Part shown: piece after piece, positions 7,084 through 8,376 of the stretch | How the letters are laid out: each line of letters opens with the position of its first letter | Position numbering within the stretch: position 1 is the stretch's first letter | Source: Nitrospinae bacterium CG11_big_fil_rev_8_21_14_0_20_56_8 | GTDB taxonomy: Bacteria > Nitrospinota > Nitrospinia > Nitrospinales > VA-1 | Length of the DNA: 8,376 nt | Direction of reading: 5' to 3' | Assembly: GCA_002796165.1 (NCBI GenBank) | Contig: PCWF01000012.1 | Location: 1,152-9,527, forward strand | Program-made: the position numbers and the translations under genes | The notes under the pieces: model-generated | Databases searched by the model: none | What the model saw: the letters and a program-made list of their open reading frames with translations, nothing else | Told to the model about the DNA's origin: nothing

Positions 7084-7097
7084 GAGGTGCGTTCCTG
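7084..7097 (+). promoter_or_regulatory. Shine-Dalgarno and CTG start codon of the ABC ATPase gene
   Basis: GAGG at 7084-7087 is followed by 7 nt and then CTG at 7095-7097. Reading from this CTG gives (M)IKIEGLVKKY, the usual first strand of ABC ATPases. No ATG, GTG or TTG lies in frame between the acylphosphatase stop (7041-7043, same frame) and GTG 7116. The good spacing makes CTG the best-supported start. Confidence 0.65.
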
Positions 7098-7859
7098 ATC
7101 AAGATCGAAGGCCTGGTGAAGAAATATCCCCTGGTCGAGGCCGTGAGCGGGCTCGACCTGGAAATACCCCGTGGAGAACTGTTCGGGTTTCTGGGACCCA
7201 ACGGGGCGGGGAAGACGACCACCATCAAGATCATGGTCGGCCTGCTCAAACCCACGGCCGGGCGGGTTCGGATCGACGGAATCGATATCCAGGAGGACCC
7301 GGTGCGGGCCAAATTTCTGATCGGGTATATCCCCGACCGGCCCTTCATCTACGAGAAACTCACCGGCATGGAATACCTGCGGTTTGTGGCCGATCTGTTC
7401 AGCATGGATCGCGCCCGGGCCGAAGAGCGGGCCAACCGGTTCCTGGAGTTTTTCGATCTCGCCGACAGCGCCCACCATCTCATCGACGGTTATTCCCACG
7501 GCATGCGGCAGAAGCTCATCATCTCCGGCGCGCTCATCCACGAGCCCCGCGTGGTGATTGTGGATGAACCTCTGGTCGGCCTGGATCCCAAGGGCGCCCG
7601 CCAGGTGAAACAGTTGTTTCTCGACCTGTGCCGCCAGGGGGCGACCCTCTTCATGTCCACCCATTCCATGGGAATCGCCGAGGCCATGTGTCATCGCATC
7701 GGCATCATCCAGAAAGGCCGCATGATCGCCGTGGGAACGATGCAGGAATTACGGCGCCGCGCCCGGCAGGATCATGGCGATCTGGAGGAAATTTTCCTCC
7801 GCCTGACCGGCGACCACGATCTCGATTCCCTGATCCAGTTTCTCAAAACGCCCCTTTGA
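7095..7859 (+). CDS. ABC-2-type transporter ATP-binding protein
   Basis: A 254-aa ATPase (counted from CTG 7095) of the DrrA/EcsA/CcmA-like family that energises ABC-2 permeases, usually exporters. Walker A GPNGAGKTT (residues 34-42), signature YSHGMRQK (133-140, a common variant of LSGGQ in this family), Walker B VVIVDEP with Asp157-Glu158, D-loop GLD (162-164) and switch His190. The Q-loop carries Asp81 (GYIPDRPFIYEKLTG) where Gln is typical; Asp or Glu is seen in some members of this branch. If GTG 7116 were the start, seven residues of the first beta strand would be lost. It lies 51 bp after acyP and probably shares its transcript. No membrane permease follows: the next 232 bp are non-coding and the next gene is unrelated. 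The partner must be elsewhere, so the substrate is unknown. Confidence 0.92.
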   Translation: MIKIEGLVKKYPLVEAVSGLDLEIPRGELFGFLGPNGAGKTTTIKIMVGLLKPTAGRVRIDGIDIQEDPVRAKFLIGYIPDRPFIYEKLTGMEYLRFVADLFSMDRARAEERANRFLEFFDLADSAHHLIDGYSHGMRQKLIISGALIHEPRVVIVDEPLVGLDPKGARQVKQLFLDLCRQGATLFMSTHSMGIAEAMCHRIGIIQKGRMIAVGTMQELRRRARQDHGDLEEIFLRLTGDHDLDSLIQFLKTPL

Positions 7860-8091
7860 GCCGAAGGGCGCCGTCCCGGGACCGCGAAATGAGGTGTTAT
7901 TTCTGCAACCCTCCGGGGCGGGGAAATCCGGTCATTTCCTTTCCACCTCCCTCTTGCGGCCGTTCCCCCCTCAGCCAGAAAAATCATTTAAATACGAAAG
8001 GTTACATCCTGCAAACTGAGGGAAGATGATTTACATTTATGCTTATTTATGCTTATTTATAAGCGCTAGACTCTGAACCCGGGGACTCATA
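7860..8091. other. Intergenic region after the ABC ATPase gene
   Basis: 232 bp without a credible gene. It holds the palindrome GTCCCGGGAC (7873-7882), which has no loop and no following T-run and so is not a good terminator. Base composition turns A/T-rich from about 7980, with the repeat described separately. CGGGGA (8080-8085), 6 nt before ATG 8092, is a plausible ribosome-binding site for the next gene. A TTTACA at 8030-8035 with a TATTTA 18 bp downstream (8054-8059) is a weak promoter candidate. Confidence 0.5.
8035..8064 (+). repeat. 10-bp tandem A/T-rich repeat with terminal hairpin
   Basis: ATTTATGCTT occurs twice head to tail (8035-8044, 8045-8054), followed by a half-matching third unit ATTTATAAGC (8055-8064). 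The last copy also forms a perfect inverted repeat GCTTAT-TT-ATAAGC (8051-8064), and AGCGCT (8062-8067) is a further palindrome. The 10-bp period equals one DNA turn, as expected for a bent or phased binding site. It lies 28 bp upstream of ATG 8092, within or next to its probable promoter. Confidence 0.6.
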
Positions 8092-8376
8092 ATGGCCCAA
8101 CCCAAAAAACCACCCCCAGAAACCGTGATGATCCGGCGTGGCGCGGATTTTCTCGATAACTATCCCACCAGGGCCTTGGTGGAGAAAATCAGGAAAGGGG
8201 ATCTGTTACCCACCGACGAGCTTTCGGTAAAAGGCAAAAAGTGGATTCGACTCGAGGAACACCCGCAACTTTCCAAGTTCTTCAAGAAGAAACACAAGAT
8301 TGAAAATCTGGCCCGTCCCGAAGAACTCGAAGCGGATGATGAGGACGAGGAAGAAAAACAACCGATGGCCAAGTGG
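8092..8376 (+). CDS. Protein with N-terminal GYF_2/DUF4339-like domain (partial, 3' end outside window)
   Basis: 95 codons are visible, open to the edge. The start MAQPKKPPPETV has CGGGGA 6 nt upstream. Residues about 13-63 (MIRRGADFLDNYPTRALVEKIRKGDLLPTDELSVKGKKWIRLEEHPQL) resemble the small domain in which a helix and a GxLxPxDxL turn precede a Trp and a closing 'HP.L' segment, as in GYF_2/DUF4339 domains. This is a motif-level impression, not a firm family assignment. A Lys-rich stretch (SKFFKKKHK) and then an acidic linker (ELEADDEDEEEKQ) follow. No membrane helix or signal peptide is visible in the part seen. Such N-terminal domains are often joined to a membrane segment or repeats, which would lie beyond the edge. 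Function unknown. Confidence 0.8.
   Translation, partial: MAQPKKPPPETVMIRRGADFLDNYPTRALVEKIRKGDLLPTDELSVKGKKWIRLEEHPQLSKFFKKKHKIENLARPEELEADDEDEEEKQPMAKW

Noticed and set aside
6654..7694. A 346-codon minus-strand frame over acyP and the ABC ATPase gene
   Set aside because: It lies opposite two genes with intact catalytic motifs, has no recognisable domain and no separate support.

Overview
The window looks like chromosomal DNA from a GC-rich Gram-negative bacterium. The evidence is a periplasmic binding protein with a Sec-type signal peptide, ModE-type regulation of a mod operon, and a large multi-sensor histidine kinase. The style (PAS/CHASE kinase, stand-alone cyclic-nucleotide domain, and a short domain resembling GYF_2 in the last gene) would suit a deltaproteobacterial, Nitrospinota or Nitrospirota-like lineage. 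That placement is inference; no rRNA or other phylogenetic marker is present.

Layout, left to right. (1) 1-3206, minus strand: a membrane-anchored hybrid-sensor histidine kinase running off the left edge. It has seven predicted N-terminal membrane helices, a CHASE sensor, an eighth helix, two PAS domains, a coiled coil, HisKA and HATPase_c. (2) 3207-3403: a divergent intergenic region with two related short inverted repeats 20 bp apart. (3) 3404-3748, plus strand: a 114-aa protein that is only a cyclic-nucleotide-binding domain. (4) 3796-6351, minus strand: a compact molybdate ABC transporter operon read modA-modB-modC (binding protein, permease, ATPase). A near-textbook ModE operator (8-8-8 bp) lies over its predicted promoter. 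(5) 6428-6523: a short divergent spacer with a G-quadruplex-type G-run cluster. (6) 6524-7859, plus strand: an unknown 78-aa protein, acylphosphatase, and an ABC-2-type ATPase that most likely starts at a CTG codon. (7) 7860-8091: an intergenic region with a 10-bp tandem A/T-rich repeat and a hairpin. (8) 8092 to the right edge, plus strand: a partial gene with an N-terminal domain resembling GYF_2/DUF4339 and an acidic linker.

How the genes work together: ModA captures molybdate (or tungstate) in the periplasm, ModB passes it through the inner membrane, and ModC powers the step. The operator suggests that a ModE repressor encoded elsewhere shuts the operon off when molybdate is plentiful. 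The kinase and the cyclic-nucleotide protein are signalling components without visible partners here. The three-gene plus-strand cluster is probably co-transcribed, but its genes have no obvious shared pathway. I found no insertion sequences, CRISPR arrays, tRNAs or rRNAs, and no convincing new multi-gene system. The most interesting points are regulatory sites and unusual gene starts.
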